DNA of 64,000 nt from Nectonema munidae. Its lineage: Eukaryota; Nematomorpha; Nectonematoida; Nectonematidae. The stretch covers positions 21,518 through 85,517 of the forward strand of contig JAUIRK010000635.1 of NCBI GenBank assembly GCA_030549495.1. The letters are read 5' to 3'. A program made the translations under genes and the position numbers. Shown in pieces: positions 1 to 15,800 of the stretch (positions are counted from its first letter, which is position 1; the number at the start of each line of letters is the position of its first letter). Below the pieces are notes generated by a model that saw only the letters and a program-made list of their open reading frames with translations, ran no database searches and was not told the DNA's origin.

Positions 1-194
1 GCAAGCTTATCAAGATTCCCAAAAGCAAAGCAATGAGAAAGGAAACAAGACTTAAGTAGAGATATGATAGGTTGAACAGTTTCATTAAAACTTTGCTGCG
101 TTGTCTGAAAAGATATAAATAATAATCACCAAATATAACGATGTGACAAAAGTGAGTATATATAGCATTGAAATGGGTTAAAAGCGTCTCTTAC

Positions 195-796
195 TTCGTA
201 TTCAGGTTAGTTATAGTTGAATTAACTAAACAGATCGATAGAGATATTGCCTTTTTTGACGTAGACTTATTCACGTAAATAGAGCCGATTCCTAAAGTGA
301 GTGAGATAAGAATGGCACAAATCCATCCAACAAATGCACCCTGAAAATAGTAATCGTATAAATTAGGCCAAATAAAAAAACGAAGAGATAGGAGATATTG
401 ATATCACTTTTAATAGAGAAATCATGTACCATGTTAAATCTTTTGTAAATCTAGTATCAGTGGCCTGACAAGATTACGGGAGACTTCAGAAAGTATCTAA
501 TGTCTACGTAACATAGAAAGAATACATAGATTTATGAAATAAATATTTAAATGCAAATAATATACAGTAGAATTCCTCTAATGAGGACAGTCAAGGGACT
601 GAGCAAAAGTGTCCTCAATAGAGAAGTGTCCGTATTGAAGAATTTTGTTTGCTTGTTTTCATTTTTAAACATGTGTGCGCTCAAATTTTTTATATCTTTG
701 GCTATATATTAAAAGTTTAAAGGTCATTAAGTTTAAAGAAATATTAATTTAGCTAGATAAATAGTTCAAATCAGAGACGAACATTCTCAAAATTAT

Positions 797-835
<39 letters not shown>

Positions 836-3800
836 GGGGGAGAGAAGGAAAGCGGGCAAACTTTTCAAAAAATTTTAATTTTATTTTTTACATAAATAAC
901 AGAAATCAAGAGCGCGATTTACTTGAAATATTGTGGGCAAAAATTTTAACATTTAATATTTTATCATATAACATATAATAATCGTAAAAGGAATGCTTAC
1001 TACGCTAATGGATGAAATAAATGAATTATACAAATGTGTCAAAATTATTTTATTGTTTGTTAATTAAAAATGATTTAATTGATGTTTGCTTTAATTTTTT
1101 TGCACTAATTGCAGCTATATTCAATTGATCTTCTAAATTGCCCAGAATTTCGTAGCCGTTTTGAATTTGGTTGTGTGCGCAAAATTGACGTAATTGTTTT
1201 GCCAGTTTTATTGCTATAGGAAAAGTAATTGGAGTAACAATCTCCTCATCATTGTCTTCATTATCTTCATCATCTTCACTGTTAGGAACATCTAAAGATG
1301 AGTTATTCTGAGGTTCAATGTTGTTTAACAATTCTTGTTCCCAGTTTTCTCCTAAATCTTCATTTACTTGTAAATATTCATCTATTTCAATGTAATCTTC
1401 AGTGTTAGTAATAGGCATTTCAATATGAGCACTGGATAAAAGAACAAGTTCTGCAAGTTGAAAGTTATTATCATTTGTTTCTTCTGGAATTTCGGCATTC
1501 AAGACACCACATTTTGCAAAGCATTTTAGAACAGTTGAAGATTTAACCTCTTTTATTGAATTATGAATCCAATGACAAGCATCTAAAACACTTACACTTT
1601 TTACTATATCTGAAAGTTTATCATTATGACTGATGCTGTTAAGAACAGAACGGAGCAAGCGCTTTCGGTAGTGCATTTTAAAAGTCTAAGTGTGTGTGTT
1701 GAAGCATTGTCTAATAGAAGAATTACTTTTCTGTTTTGAATTTTCATTTTTCTATTAAAAGATTTTAACCAGTCAATGAAAACATTGCTTGTCATCCAAG
1801 CTTTTTTGTTGTAATACCATTTAACTGGCAAATTTTCAACTTTGATGTTTCTGAAGCAACGAGGTTTTCGAGCTTTACCAATAACGACACTTTGCTGAAA
1901 TTCTCCAAGTTGATTCACACAAAGAGAAACAGTTAAGCGTTCTTTTGAAGCTTTTATTCCAGTGCATTTTTCTCCTTTATGAGAAAGAGTTTTTATGTGG
2001 TAAACGCGAAAAATCAAACCATTCTCATCCATATTGAAAATATCTCTAGCGGAATATTCCTTTAAAAGTGTAGGAAGCTTAGAAAACCAATCACTTACGC
2101 ATTCGTTACTTACATCACTTTGTTCCCCACTTATAGTAGAAAATGTAATGTTGTGTCGTTTACGAAACTTTGTTAACCACCCAGATGAAGCTTTGAATTC
2201 AGCCAACCCAAGTCTTTCAGCAGTGATACGAGCATGTGCTTGTAAGAGAGGTCCAGATACAGGAACATTTTTTGATCGTGCTGTACGAAGCCAAGTCAAA
2301 ACATTTAATTCTAAATCTTCGCTGGTCAGGCGTGAGCAAAGTCTTTTCCTAGTTGACCCTTCATTTTTTCAAAAGCTTGCCTATATTCAATTTTTCGTTT
2401 ATCTTTTGGATTTGAGTTTTTCCTACTTCAAACTCTTGTGCCAACTGTCGATAGCTTTTATTAGACTTTTCATGTTCTGAAATTACTCTAATTTTTTCCC
2501 CTAAATTCAAATCTTTTCTTGTTGAACATTTCATTTTCTACACAAATAAACTAATAAAAGATGAGCAACAATCAATCTAAATCTAAATATAACTTAAAAA
2601 AATAAATAGGAATAAAATAAAAAAGTATTCAGTAAAAAACACTCACAAAAAGTTGAAGAATATAATTGATAGTAGTTGCCTGAACGATTGTAGTTGCGTG
2701 ACCGATTGGTTAGAACGCAGGCTCTGAACCTGAAAGTCTCGGGTTCGATTCTGCATCTGCCAAAAAGTCATAGCTCGATGTCAGCGGTACTCAGTGCCGT
2801 ATCGATGAAAATACTATACCACCTTTAATCTTTATATTAGTTAATCTTTAAATCTTAAATTTATATTAGTTAATCTTAAAGTTAATGAAGTCCGATTATA
2901 TTATTAAACTTGCAAAGCATTCAGTTTAGAATCCAACGTGCTACAGATAATAGAAACGCCTTCCTCTGATAAAATGCATAGGGTACAACTTACAGTTAAA
3001 AATAATTATAATCAAGCTGCAAGTGACCTATAACTATGATTAGACAATTAATTGTTGACACATGGTCGTATTAAAAAGAATCAAAAACTATTTTTATATT
3101 AAAAAATGTCCCCAAATCGGAATAGGGAGGTGTCCGCTTTATTGCCATACATTGTATAGCAAAAAATTGGGACTTTTTATTATTGTTCGCATTTTAGATC
3201 TGTACGCATTATAGAGATGTCCGCATATGGAGATTTTACTTCGACATTTTTAAATTCTTTCGCATTCCATCTTCATCACGAACCGAAAACTAGAGCTGTT
3301 CCGACTATTGAACCCTTTCAGTTTTAATGTTGTATGTCCAAATCCCACTTTGAAGTTCTCTGAGTCAGGTTTGACTGGGGTTTTCTTTTAGGCATGATCC
3401 TCGACCCTGAAAACTTCCTTGACACAACTCAACCCTGAAAACAAGTTGAAGGCAGTTCAAATCTCACAAGAAAATCTCAATCAAGGTGGCATTTTAAAAG
3501 ATTTAAAATTTAATAAAAGGAAAGTTATAATGGTGCTGTTTTTATTGATAGGGCACAATTGCTCAGCTTGTGTCGAACTATGATCTATGAGGTCTGATGT
3601 TGGATCGAATCCAAGACGCTGTAATATCTAGACAACTTTACTCAGGCCAGAGATAATAAATGAGTTTACGTACTTAAACTTGCTGTTTAAAAGTTAATAA
3701 TTAAGGTAGAACTTACTATTGAGTTTGCCCAAGGAAAAAACATCCCCAACGTAAACAGTCCAAGCAATGGTCCTCCAAAAATTCCAAAAATGCTAAGACC

Positions 3801-6800
3801 AATCTAAAAGGAAAAATTTCAGAAGTTTGCATAAAAATAATTTTTTAAATAACAACAATTTAGATTTGACTTTCAAAAGAAAAAATGCTATATATTTAAT
3901 TAAAAAATATATCCTAAACGGTTTTATGTTTCTACGCTCTACGCAACCAATATAAAATAAAATATTCTTTCTTATTTCAATCTTTTTGTCTTATACGTAT
4001 ATTGCTAAATACAAATACAAATAAAAGTTAAATATTTTAAAGTTTGATTTGTAAAGACTGCCTAGTCATTGGAGAAATAAGTGAAAACCTACAGACGATT
4101 TATGAGTGCTGTGCAATATTTAAAGTTGTTATTCTACACATTGCTCTCACTTGAGTATTTTTGATTTACTTTCTTTTTTGTCACGACCCATTTTATTTTT
4201 CACGCGACCCACTGAAGGGTCAGGACCGACAGTTTGGAAAACGCTGCTCTAGAGTATATGAGCAATAGTATCCCTATTAAAAATATTTTTGGACTTTTTA
4301 GCCTTTTATTTTATAAATTTCGAATATTTTTAAAAATTTACGCTTTACCCAACTAAAAAATGTAATAGAAATCGTATGGTGTCACCAATTTTGAATGTAA
4401 TAATCAACCCTATAAACCCGATTATCATTAAGAGAATTAAAATTTTAAGATCTGATATTTTGAACACAAACGTAAATATAAATAGTTCTCCCGAAAATGG
4501 TACGACTTTTTTAGAGAATATTTTAAAATATCCAACAGGTTAAAGATCTCAGACTCTTATTTTGTAATAAAAATTTTCTACTCTTTTTATTTCTGTTTTT
4601 AGAAATCATAGCTATTTTGGCGAGTAGCTTGAACATTCTTTTGCCACCAAATATTTCTATGAAGATCTTTGTCCATGCTTAAATCCTTTTTGACACAGTG
4701 AATTAAAAACTGATAACTCAATCGGAAAATTGAAAAATCTTTCTCAACAAAAAACTTACCTGATTTTAAAATTTATACAACTCATCAAGGGATTAACCAT
4801 GACTTAATAAAGGCGAGGTAATCTTTATCACGTAGTCTCATTTCTAGCTTGATTTCATTTTCTTTTCTTACCAACAAACTAATTTTCGCAAACTTTTTAT
4901 AATGGGAGGTACATCATTTAATTCATTATACCTTTTCACCTTATTATATTTTCCATAATACTACCATTTTTATATTCTTTCTTTTATCCTAAGGCAAATC
5001 ACTAAAGATCTTTTTATTTCGACTATAAATTAATTCTATAAATCATTGTATTCAAAATTTGTTAAAAAAGCCAAAAATAATGTTTTAGAAAAATACTTTT
5101 TAGCCATCACAAATGTGATTCATACTTTCAAACATTTCGTACCTTATTTGTGAAAATTCGATCGTAAAATAAATTTAAGATCCTTGATTCAGTATTAAAA
5201 ATATGGTTTACTTAACATCTGAATAATTTTTTGCGGACTTCTTTATCGATCAATATCCTGATAGCGACTTTAAGTGTGTGGAGTCGGAGTCGATCGAGTC
5301 GCACGTTTTGAGAAGAAGCGAAGTAGTACTAATTATTTCGACTCAGAATCCGAATTTAAAAATAATTTTATTCTTAATTGTTAGATTAAAAAATAAATTT
5401 ATAGACACTCTCTTTAGTGCCCAACGTTGCAAAAACACTCAACATAAAAATGTTTATTATTTTAGTCTAACGTTGTGTTTTTGCATAGAAAAGGACTGAA
5501 AAATTAAATAAAATTAAAGAATGAACTTTTTTATTACAGAAATACCTTGTAAAACAGGCTCAGTTTATGAGTAGGAAGTTTTTGGAAAAAAATTTTAAAC
5601 CAAATATTGGCTTAGGCTAAAAGTTTCATAGTAATTTCAAAATCTTTTTGAAGACAATGTAAGAATAACACTAAACTACACATGCAAACCAATTAAACAG
5701 CATTTTAATAAATTATGTTGAAGAAAATAGATCAAACATTTTGCGTAACGTAAAAAGAAGCGTTTAAGATTTATCTAAAATCGACATTCAAAAATGACTA
5801 TGAAATATGATACATTTCATGACACCTTTAACATTAGTTATGGATTGAAAACTAATTAGTGAGGCAGTAATTTTTAATTCATGTTTCTAAAGCAATTTTA
5901 CATAGTTTGAAGTTGGAGATTTATAATTCTTGAAACCATTATTATAAATTTTTTAAGTCAACATTGCATCATTGTAAATAGGCGGAGTTATCAGTGCTAA
6001 GAAAAAATCATGCATGAAATGGAGTTGCAGTCGCAAAATTACTAAAATCGGAGAATAAGTGGAGTCGGAGTGGGAAAATATTTTTCCGACTCCAGAACCA
6101 TAGTCACTTCCTACATGGTGGCCAAGTTTGTCAATACACTATGGATATCAAAGTGTTGTGCTTTCCAAACTGTTCAGCACTATAAATTTCCATGATACTA
6201 ACATCGGCTCGTCACTAAATGATTGGATATTACGGGTAAACCCAAAATTATGGTCAAAATGATATCCTTTTTTGATTGACATATATGCGCCATCCAATTA
6301 GCTTAAAATATCAAAAGATGCAGCGGGTGATTTTGGCAAATATTATGATATCTCAAGAGATAAAAGTTCATACAAAAAAGTTTATCCCCTTGTTAGGGTA
6401 AAAATAATTTCTAAAAATCAAGAGTCGCAAAATTTTGATTAATTTAAGTAGAAGATATTTATTTGAGAAAAGAATATCTTATTTTATTTAAGTATCGAAA
6501 TTTTAAGTAAAATTCAACAAATAAAAAATTTGTACAATTTATCTCTAATTTTTAGCTTTTCAAACTTTAAAAATTCTAATCATTCTTATTCACGATTTCT
6601 ATCAAATTTTTTTCTAATAAAAAATCTTTTAAACAATTTTTTCAAGAGTATTTAACATGATTAATAAATGAAAGTTAGACAACGCAAGACTGCCCAAAAA
6701 TGGAAAGAATTTTTTTTAGAAATTATAGTATACAATTTATAAATTTTGAACTAAAAAATTATACAGTGAAAAAATGGCGGCAATTTCGTTTTTATTTGAA

Positions 6801-9800
6801 TTAAATTAGTAAGAAACTTTTCTCGATAAAATTAGGGATATAATTCCTCCAGGGCAGAACAATTCAAATCAAAACATACGAAAGTGTAGATATTGTTTAA
6901 TTTCACCTGTAACAAACCTCCCAAATACTGACAAAGAAAGGCGACAGCAATGACAATCAGCCCAAAAACTGCACTTGCAAACTTGGAAAGGTAAGCTCCT
7001 TCACGATCACTCAGAGACTTGCCTTTTGCAAATAGAGGAAATATGTCCGTGTAAAAGATCGTGGATAACGAGTTCAGGCCAGAAGAAAGCGTGCTAAAAA
7101 GGGGTTTACTTTTTAAAAGAAAACATTTCAATATCATTAAGTGATTCCGAATTAATTTGAGTTTTTTTGGAAAAGCTAGTTTCTATATACCACAGACGCA
7201 GCCAGATTTTATTCTCTCGTCGAGGCAAGAGTATTTGTAGATTGCGAATAATATAATAATTATTTATTTATAATTGGAAAGTGTACGTTCTATCGTATTC
7301 GATCGTCATCACTAGGGCAGTTAAAGTCAATTTTTTTATTTTAACGTTTTTGAGATTAGAACTAGTATAATAAATATCTTTATTTTTTAGCTTTAAAATA
7401 TTTATAGGTCAATAAAGTCCATTTTTTTGAATTAGGTCAATATTTTTTTGAAATTCCTTCTTCCTAAATTATTCATATGACATTTTTAAAATTTCTTTCA
7501 CTCCTCACTAGCTCTGTTTGAATATATAAAAAGATTTACTCTAAGCATCGATGTTTCAAGAAGTTTTAATTGGCAAAACTGTTTAAGAAAAATTTTCAAG
7601 ACCGAGTATCTAAAGTCTGAAATAATGCAGAATCTATAGTATCGTAAAAAACACTTTTGGCAAAAAATACCCTGTTTCTCATAAACTATTTTATATTTTA
7701 ATATAATTCTTATTATCTGAACAAAATATTTTTACAATTTACATTGAAAAGTGAACAAATTTTTTTCATTTTACTTCCTACCGAAAAAAGTGGAAGGAAA
7801 AAAATATAATATGTTCCCCTACATAAAAATGGCCGCTTGTCCCCAAATGAGGCCATTGGATAGAACTATGAAAAACTTGATGAAACCTGCTACGTGAAGA
7901 AATTAACCGTGAAAATGAAGAAATATAGATAAATTTTATTTAAAAGATGATAAGTATTAAAAACCTAGGATAGGATAACATATGATATTCTTGTTAATAT
8001 AATCAGTTAAAAATAGATTTTTAATCAATTCTGAGGACCAAGGCCGGCCCTAGTGTTCGCCGGGCCCTATGCAAATGGATTACGCGGGGCCCAGTGTGGG
8101 TAGGAAAAAAGATTAAAAGTGAGAAATAAGATTTTGAAAAAAAGAAAAGGGATTTGTTTTAATACTTTTTCATTAACACAAAATGACGATCAAAGTAACT
8201 TTACTTTGCGAACCTTGCGTTTAGCGAAATCATACAATATATCATCACAATGAAAAATAAGAAGATCGGGGCCCACTGCGGCTGCATAGTTTGCAGTGGC
8301 CTAAGGCCGGCCCTGCTGAGGACTCCCAAAAAGTTTACTTAGAAAAAATAAAAACTTTGGAATCGAGAGAGAAAATAAATCAAAATTGCAACTTTAGTCA
8401 TAAGGATGATGAATATGAAATTCATGCGTTTATGGCGAATTTCGATAATTTTATGGTGTTTTATTCAAAAATAAAGACAAAATTATTCATCTAAAATTCT
8501 AAAGAGAATATCCCAAAAATTAATGAAAAATAGAAAAATTATAAAAAATGGGAAACCTTAAAGCAGCGCTAAACAAACTTGCAATGAGTACACCTCCAAG
8601 TCCACGCGTTTTGATAGTATTCATCACAAAAAATGGCAAAAGCTGAAAAAAATTAACCAAATTTGCGATTAGTATTATATATATTATATATATACAAGCA
8701 ACAGCATGACTTTTTGAACTCAGGGTAGATATGGTATCAGCTACACATATACCTGTTTGCAGTTCGGTCCAAGGGAGTAAGATCTTCATAATAGTCAGAC
8801 CAGAACTGGACCAGAAGCTCTATAGTTTACCAGACAATAATATCTACGGAGCTGATAGGACAAGATTATAAAAATTAAGGATCGTAAGATTACATCAAAA
8901 AAGGCGATTAATTTATACTTTAGATGCAGAGGAATTAAAATATACAAACTAAACTTTCAAATGAATAAGGGCTTCTTCAAGTATTGATCTGTTCGATGTA
9001 CGCACAAATTATTCTAGACATTATTTCCCATAAATCGGTTTACTCAACTAAATATACTTGACCCTGAAATGGCACACATCTAGATATAGTTTGAATCAAT
9101 TTTCCTTTTCTACACATCAAACAAAAATATAAAAAGCAAACGATTGAAAAATTAAAATATTCATAAAAAATGAAAGTTCAATTAAAAACAAATGCTTGTT
9201 TGGTTTCTTCAAATATGATATTTCGTTTATCAATCCTAGAAGGCTTAGTTTAAATTATAAAATTTTCATATTATTATAATTACATGTTATCCGATTACAA
9301 TAACGTAGCCATTAATTGAACATATATAAGCAGAATGATCGTTTTTGTAATTAAGGAGTTGGGATCGTTCTTACTTTAACGTGACTGAATCGTTAAGTAT
9401 AAGACTGCACTCACCCAACTAAGTTTTTTTAACACTAAACATGTTGCAATAGAGGACCGAACAGCTACGATTGGTTTTATGGGATCTTAAAGGGGACCGT
9501 AAACAGGTCTAGCTACGCACATCTTCGTTTTTAATCACTAAGAACACGTTCCAGAAAGAATTGCATGTCATGGAAAACCAGGGTTACCCTACGGCCTACA
9601 CTAAGGACCTAAAAAATTTAATGTTATTTTATTATCTATAATAATAATAATATATAATTGAAGCTATGCTCTATTTTTGTCACTGAAGAGAGGAGTAAGA
9701 AAACTCTTTGATGTGATTAGATAAAATTTTTGAATATTTATTAGTTTTAACCAATTAATTACGCTAGAATCGGACCTATTATTTTGAAAATTTTCTTGAA

Positions 9801-12800
9801 TACATCTTGAATATTCGAATAAACTGCGCAAAAATTTGCATCTCATTGGCTAAAATTTAATCTTTTTCAAATAATTATACTTAAACCTGAGCCAACGGAT
9901 ATAGTTAGTGTTTATTTATGATTTCTTATCGTTAATATGCGAATATTTCAAATTAATTCTGATTTTGTTGATAATTTTTTTGAAAAATAAAAAAATGGCG
10001 ATCGGTGTATCGTTCTACCCTCATGGTTGGATTCGAGATCGTGACGTCCTTCTTTGTCTAGGTAATGTAGGAATGCAATGCCTCCAACGAAAAGTTGTAA
10101 GATAAAATATTAAAATCAAATAATATATTTTATAGAAATCATTATTTGCACAGCAAGTCGTGTTCAAAGATATGAAGAGAATCTATTTAATCAGTCTATT
10201 TGTGTGATCAAAATATATAAATGTAATGATTGTTCACATTTTATTCATTTTGCGAAATTAGGGAATACAGCAAATGACTGTAAAATGCTAGGTATGTCAA
10301 AAATAAAGCATTGACCTGATCGCCCTTATTGATGTGCTTGTGGAAGTGAATATCACAGTTGAAGTACGCAGAAACAAGAACCATTCCAACAAGTAAGCAA
10401 AGAGTCACGAGAAAAAATAATCCAAATAAATTCAACCAGAGAGCTCTATAGCAAATAACATGGCATGAGTGTGGAGTCAAAATGTAAAAATTTACTTTTG
10501 AGCAGTTTTCAATGACTTACAAGCCAAGCACCTTTGAACTTGAGCTTGATTTATGTTGTATATTGAAGCCCATGTAAAGTATCCCCCTATCGTCAGTGTC
10601 CAAAACGTGTGTCTTTGGAAAGGATCGATGTCAAAGCTAAAAAATGTCTCCAATTTCAGATAAGTTTGCATCAATTACGTCGAAAAATATAAACAAAGTT
10701 CTTTTTAACATATTTATAATGGGAAAATTTTCTATTATTTAAAAAATATGATAGAATAAGTGTGATTTGTAATAAAAAATTCAATATTTGTTAAGAATGT
10801 CTGAGAGTTTGGCTAATAAAAAATTTTTTTCATAAAAACAGTTTCAGAATTTTTTACGTATACTGTAAAAAATAAAAAAATTTAGCGAGGATTTGCGAAC
10901 TTAATTTACAGAATTGTAAGCTTTTTTGTAGGAAATTTTTTATAACATTTAAAATCCTTCATATATAAAATTAAAAATCACTTTAATTTCGATTTTAAGT
11001 GCTCAATAAGTAAAAAAAACCAAATTTTTTGGACTAAATATCTAAAATTTTAGAAATGTTAAAAATTAAAGTATCTTACAGTATTCAGAGATAAACCAAG
11101 TATCTCATCGGATAAATTTCTAGGTTAAAAAACGTCTCGTTTTTTTTAACAATTTAGAAAAATAATATTGTCTACTTCTATCATTTTGAAAAAAAGATGA
11201 CATTTTTAGAAAACTTTGTTCGAAAATAATAAATATATTTTTTTTAGTTTTTACGATCAAAATTGTGTGATTCCTTCAAAAATTCTTCAGGCAAAAAAAG
11301 TTGTAACTATTTTTATATTTAATAATTTCTCATTCGTGATATTTTATGATATTTTTGCAGAGATCAATTAAAACTATCGAACGAAATTCTGTAAGTAGTA
11401 CCCTGCAGAGCCAATTAAATTTTGGGCACAAGCTTCCCCCCAGCTAATTTTCAAGCTCCCCTAAAAATTTGTTCATTACCCTAAAAAATTATGACAAACA
11501 TCTAGCATTCATGATAATTTCTTTCATGAAAATGTAATGTGTATAGATATGGCTTGACGTTTTCTTTTCGCCTTGAAGCAGATTAATCTGATAGTTCAAA
11601 AATTAGCGCCCCAATGAAGCCCCCCCCCCCCCCTCCCCCAAAATTTTTGCTTAGCGCGGGCACTGGTACCCTGAGCACATGAACTGATATTTTTTAGAAA
11701 AAAATTTTAAAAAACGATTTGGTATTCAAAATATATTGATCAAAAATTCTATTTGATTGAAGATAAATAGCCAGATATTGCTAGATGCCATTAATAACCA
11801 TTTAGATATTTTAGATATTGCTAGATGCCATTAAATGCTTTGAATATTTTAATACTTTTTAATTAACCCGTTAACGCCCAATGTCGAAAAATAAAAAAAA
11901 TAAAATCGTCTGCGTTTATCAAAGCTCTTTAATACAAATCTTCTGCTTTACATTAGATATCGTCTAATTATTCTGGTCTTTTAATAAAAAAAAAGCCCTA
12001 CAAATATAATCAAGGCTAAAAGTCAATTTTATTGAAACCCTAAAAAAACAATGAATAGATTACAACTTAAAGATAAAAAATAAATGAAAATAAACTTGAA
12101 AATGTTAAATTTATCTGCTTGATAATTTCTCTCCCAAAATTCAGAAAGTCCACCAGAGTAGATGATGCCTTGAATTATGACGATGATCAATCCTGTGAAG
12201 ATGACGAAAATTTGAAAAACATCAGTCCATATCACAGCTTTCATTCCACCCTAAAGGTAAAACGTATGTTGAATTAAATAAATTAAGGATTTACGCATAA
12301 AAACAACGAAACAAACACTACAATGGAAGCTAAGAACAAATAATTTTTAGACGTCTAAATTTTTTTAGTGAGTAGTGTATGGTTAGATACTGGATTCGAT
12401 AACTCAAGGTCTTGGGTTCGATATAGCATCATATCTGCTTTCTTCGTAGTTCGATATAAGCGGCACAATTGTGTCCTTTCGATGAAATGATTATAAATTC
12501 CTTTTAAGATATTATAAAAAAAAATGGCAAAGTACATGTCTCAATTAATGAAATACGTATTTAAATAGCAATTGTAATTATAATTTGCTAACAAAATAAT
12601 TTAATATACTTATTATAAGTAGATAATGATCATCAAAACTAAGTGTTGACGACTAGTTTGATGATGCTCACGCACAGACATTGGACGTCAATTCAACATA
12701 GTTTGAACACCAAAGTGGAACTGAGAGGCTTGCATGCCCAAAAAGGTCTTTCACAGAGTGTACGCTGATGATGATCAAAATACAAGAGAACTTACAATTT

Positions 12801-15800
12801 CTAGTTATAAAATAATTTAAATTTGAGTCATCTTTAAATTCCATAATGGGCATGACGTTTTCTATGGCAAATGAACGCTTGCTTATTTCATAGTATTGGA
12901 AGGCATCATGATACCCCCAAATATATCTATGATTCAGAATGGTATTATCCCCTTTTTTATATATTTCCTTCTTGAGGTTTGAGTTCTTCAGGTTTGTATG
13001 ATTGGAAAAAAATTAACGAAGCTTAGTTGCTTTTTTTAATTAAAATTTATTTATAAATAATAATAATGAATTTTTTTAGGATTTTTTTAAATTTTATAAA
13101 AAATTATTACAGAATAAATTTGTATAGAATTATATCATTATTTTTTATTCTTTTTTCATTAAAATATATTCATCAATACTTAATTATATATAAACGAATA
13201 TTTACTTTTTAATTTAAAATAATTTCTGGCTAACAAGTAGTTTTAGATATTTTATCATGAAATGAGTAGTTTCGCAGATTGGGTGTAACTACGATTGCCA
13301 AATGTCACGGCTCCAGAATTGTCGCGGTTTTGTTATCGTTTAACAACGGAATCTCTGAGGATTTATAAGAAAGGATGTCAAAAAGAGGAGTTTAGAAAAA
13401 TTTACTTGAAAATGTGAATGTTTATCACTTTTTTAGTATAAAAACTCATCTTTTTCTTTCAAAGTACTTTTAATTTTTTTGTTAGGAATGTAAAATTTTT
13501 TTCTTGACTTTTTTCTTTGTCATGATTTGATAATGTAAAAATATGGCTATGTGTTATTAAGAAAAATCATTTTCCAAAAAAAATTGAAATGATATAGGGG
13601 AATCTAAAACAAAAAGTATGTATTATGCATAACTTCCTTACAAGTGTTGTATAAAAGGTTCCTATGGAGCCAATAACTACAATGCACACCTTCAGAGATA
13701 ATCCTGTCACTACAAAAATGAAACAAACACAGCATAAGGATAAGCGCTTTAGCAAAAAAATTACCTGTTTCCAATGCCAACGCTGGAGCATATAAGACAA
13801 CACTCATGTAAAATATCTAAGATATAAAAAGAGAAAAACGATACTTGCGTGTCATACTACAAAAACGTTTCCCGATCGCCCGCATTTGGACAGCAAAATA
13901 AACGAGGTACCCGAATTCTTCTCTTTTTTGTGAAACATAAAACCATATAATGCAATTTTATATAAAATGAATATTGATTTACGAGAAAAAAATTTAGTAA
14001 TTATTTTTTAATCTTGCTTCAAAAATTTGAGCAAGAATAAATTTGTATAAAAAATTTATCACGATGTTGTAGTATCTCAATAAATAAACATCTGATCTTA
14101 AAATTAATCTTTATACTTTCTAAAAGTTAACGTAAAAGTTATTAAAGAAATTAAAATTATCGTCAGCGGTGGTGTGGCTTATAAATATAAAAGAAAATTT
14201 TTAAGCATCATTAGCTAGGCCACTATTCTTAGATGTTAAAGTGCTTGGCTAAAAAAATAGACACTGACCAAGGAAATATAAGAAAAATAATTTTGAAAAA
14301 TATTACAAATTGCCCGAAAGTGAGGGAATAAGCGATAAAGAGAAAAATGAAAGAGATACCATCTGAAAGGTATACGTGAACGATCCACTTATGCGAACGA
14401 CTTTGTTAAAGCGAAGCTGCAAATACTGAAAAAATATAGGAGTCATTATTGATAGGAAAAAAATATAATATAAAGTAATGATCCAAAATTCAAAAATTGG
14501 CAAAAAGTCATAAAATAATTTTCTTGAGAATTGGGAAATTAAATTGAGAATCCGCCAGACTCGAGATTTTTCTCAAGAAAATAGAATAATAAGTATAACA
14601 TCAATATGGATACATAGAAAGTAAAACTGATTTTCATTTAAAAAATAACTTTTCAAAAAAGGTAAAACGTTTAATGACCTATTTTTGGAGTGAATCTTTT
14701 TAAGATACAAAGTTACATACGCTTAAAAAATTAAGCAGTTGTATGGGTAAGAAAGTGTTTATTCAATAGTTGCATGTGATTCTAATAGTAGAAATTAGTC
14801 CGATTTTTTAGGTACTTTAAATAATGAAAAAAAAGACTGAATTTTGTAAGCATATGAAGAGACCCTTCTTTAGTGCAAGTCGGAAGCGAATTGTTGGTGT
14901 TAAATTTATTAAATTTTTAAGTATTATTGGAGTCGGAATCCAATTTTTGTAAGTCTAGAGGTGGGCTTGACAAACCATTTTTACATACGACCACGAGTAT
15001 AAAAATTTACAAACACCGAATTTTCTAAACGAAAAAAGGTGTATAAAAACTTGTTAACATCTCTAAGAGACCCATGAACACAAAAAATATTTAGATTTAC
15101 TAGAAAATGCAGTGATCAACTTTGAGAGATGCATCTATCTTTGAGAGAAAGTTTTTTATCATTTTAATATGATATATATCATCTCATGTTTGAGTTTATG
15201 ATAGTATATAAAGTACAATCTCTATTTTCTAATTCTTTTAATTATTATGTATTAGTTCGTTATTTGGTCTGGAAAGTTCTATTAATGAATTAGTAATTAC
15301 AACAACGATGATAGTAGAATTATGGGGGATAAAAATTACTATTATAGTTAGTTTTTATACTAATTTTTAATTAGTAAAATCTACTAAGATAAATTAGTAA
15401 GGTTTACTGTCCCTAAACCTATACTACTTAATTAGTATTACTATTATTTTCTCTCAGTGGTTAGAATATGCACAATCAATTAGATGTAATCCGTACTTTC
15501 TAAAGACTCCCCACTACATTACTTCAAAATATTACAAAAAGAGTAGCTAATTATCTGAATATACTTAAAATTGAATAACTCAGAACAGCATAATTTTTTT
15601 GTGGATGTAGACTCCTGGATTATATTATTAAAAATGAGAATTACAATGAAAAAAGTTAATCCGGTGTTAACTTATATTCAATAAAGTTATCTTACAAAGA
15701 AAATGTCATATTCTCATCATTTTACTCAGATTCCTCTCATTTATCCTTTTTCTCAAGAGTTTGGGAAAATCCCTTAGGAAGGAATTTATATTTTTCCCAT

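Larger units (their letters stand above)
565..3242 (-). mobile_element. Tigger/pogo-type DNA transposon, degraded
   Basis: About 2.7 kb element in the last visible intron of the SLC5 gene. Left end reads CAGTAGAATTCCTCTAATG...GGACA; the reverse complement of the right end reads AAGTAAAATCTCCATATGCGGACA, an imperfect inverted repeat of about 25 bp. Inside, on the minus strand, lies a pogo/Tigger transposase remnant. A poly-G-bearing repeat end (772-850) and a SINE (2690-2825) are inserted in it. Target-site TA duplication is not clear at the right end. Ends are accurate to a few bases. Confidence 0.8.

Noticed and set aside
8291-8494. 67-aa plus-strand ORF
   Set aside because: Starts inside the right end of a hAT MITE and runs into intron sequence.
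9908-10105. 65-aa ORF in a less AT-rich patch
   Set aside because: Lies within an SLC5 intron on the opposite strand, no homology, no splice context.
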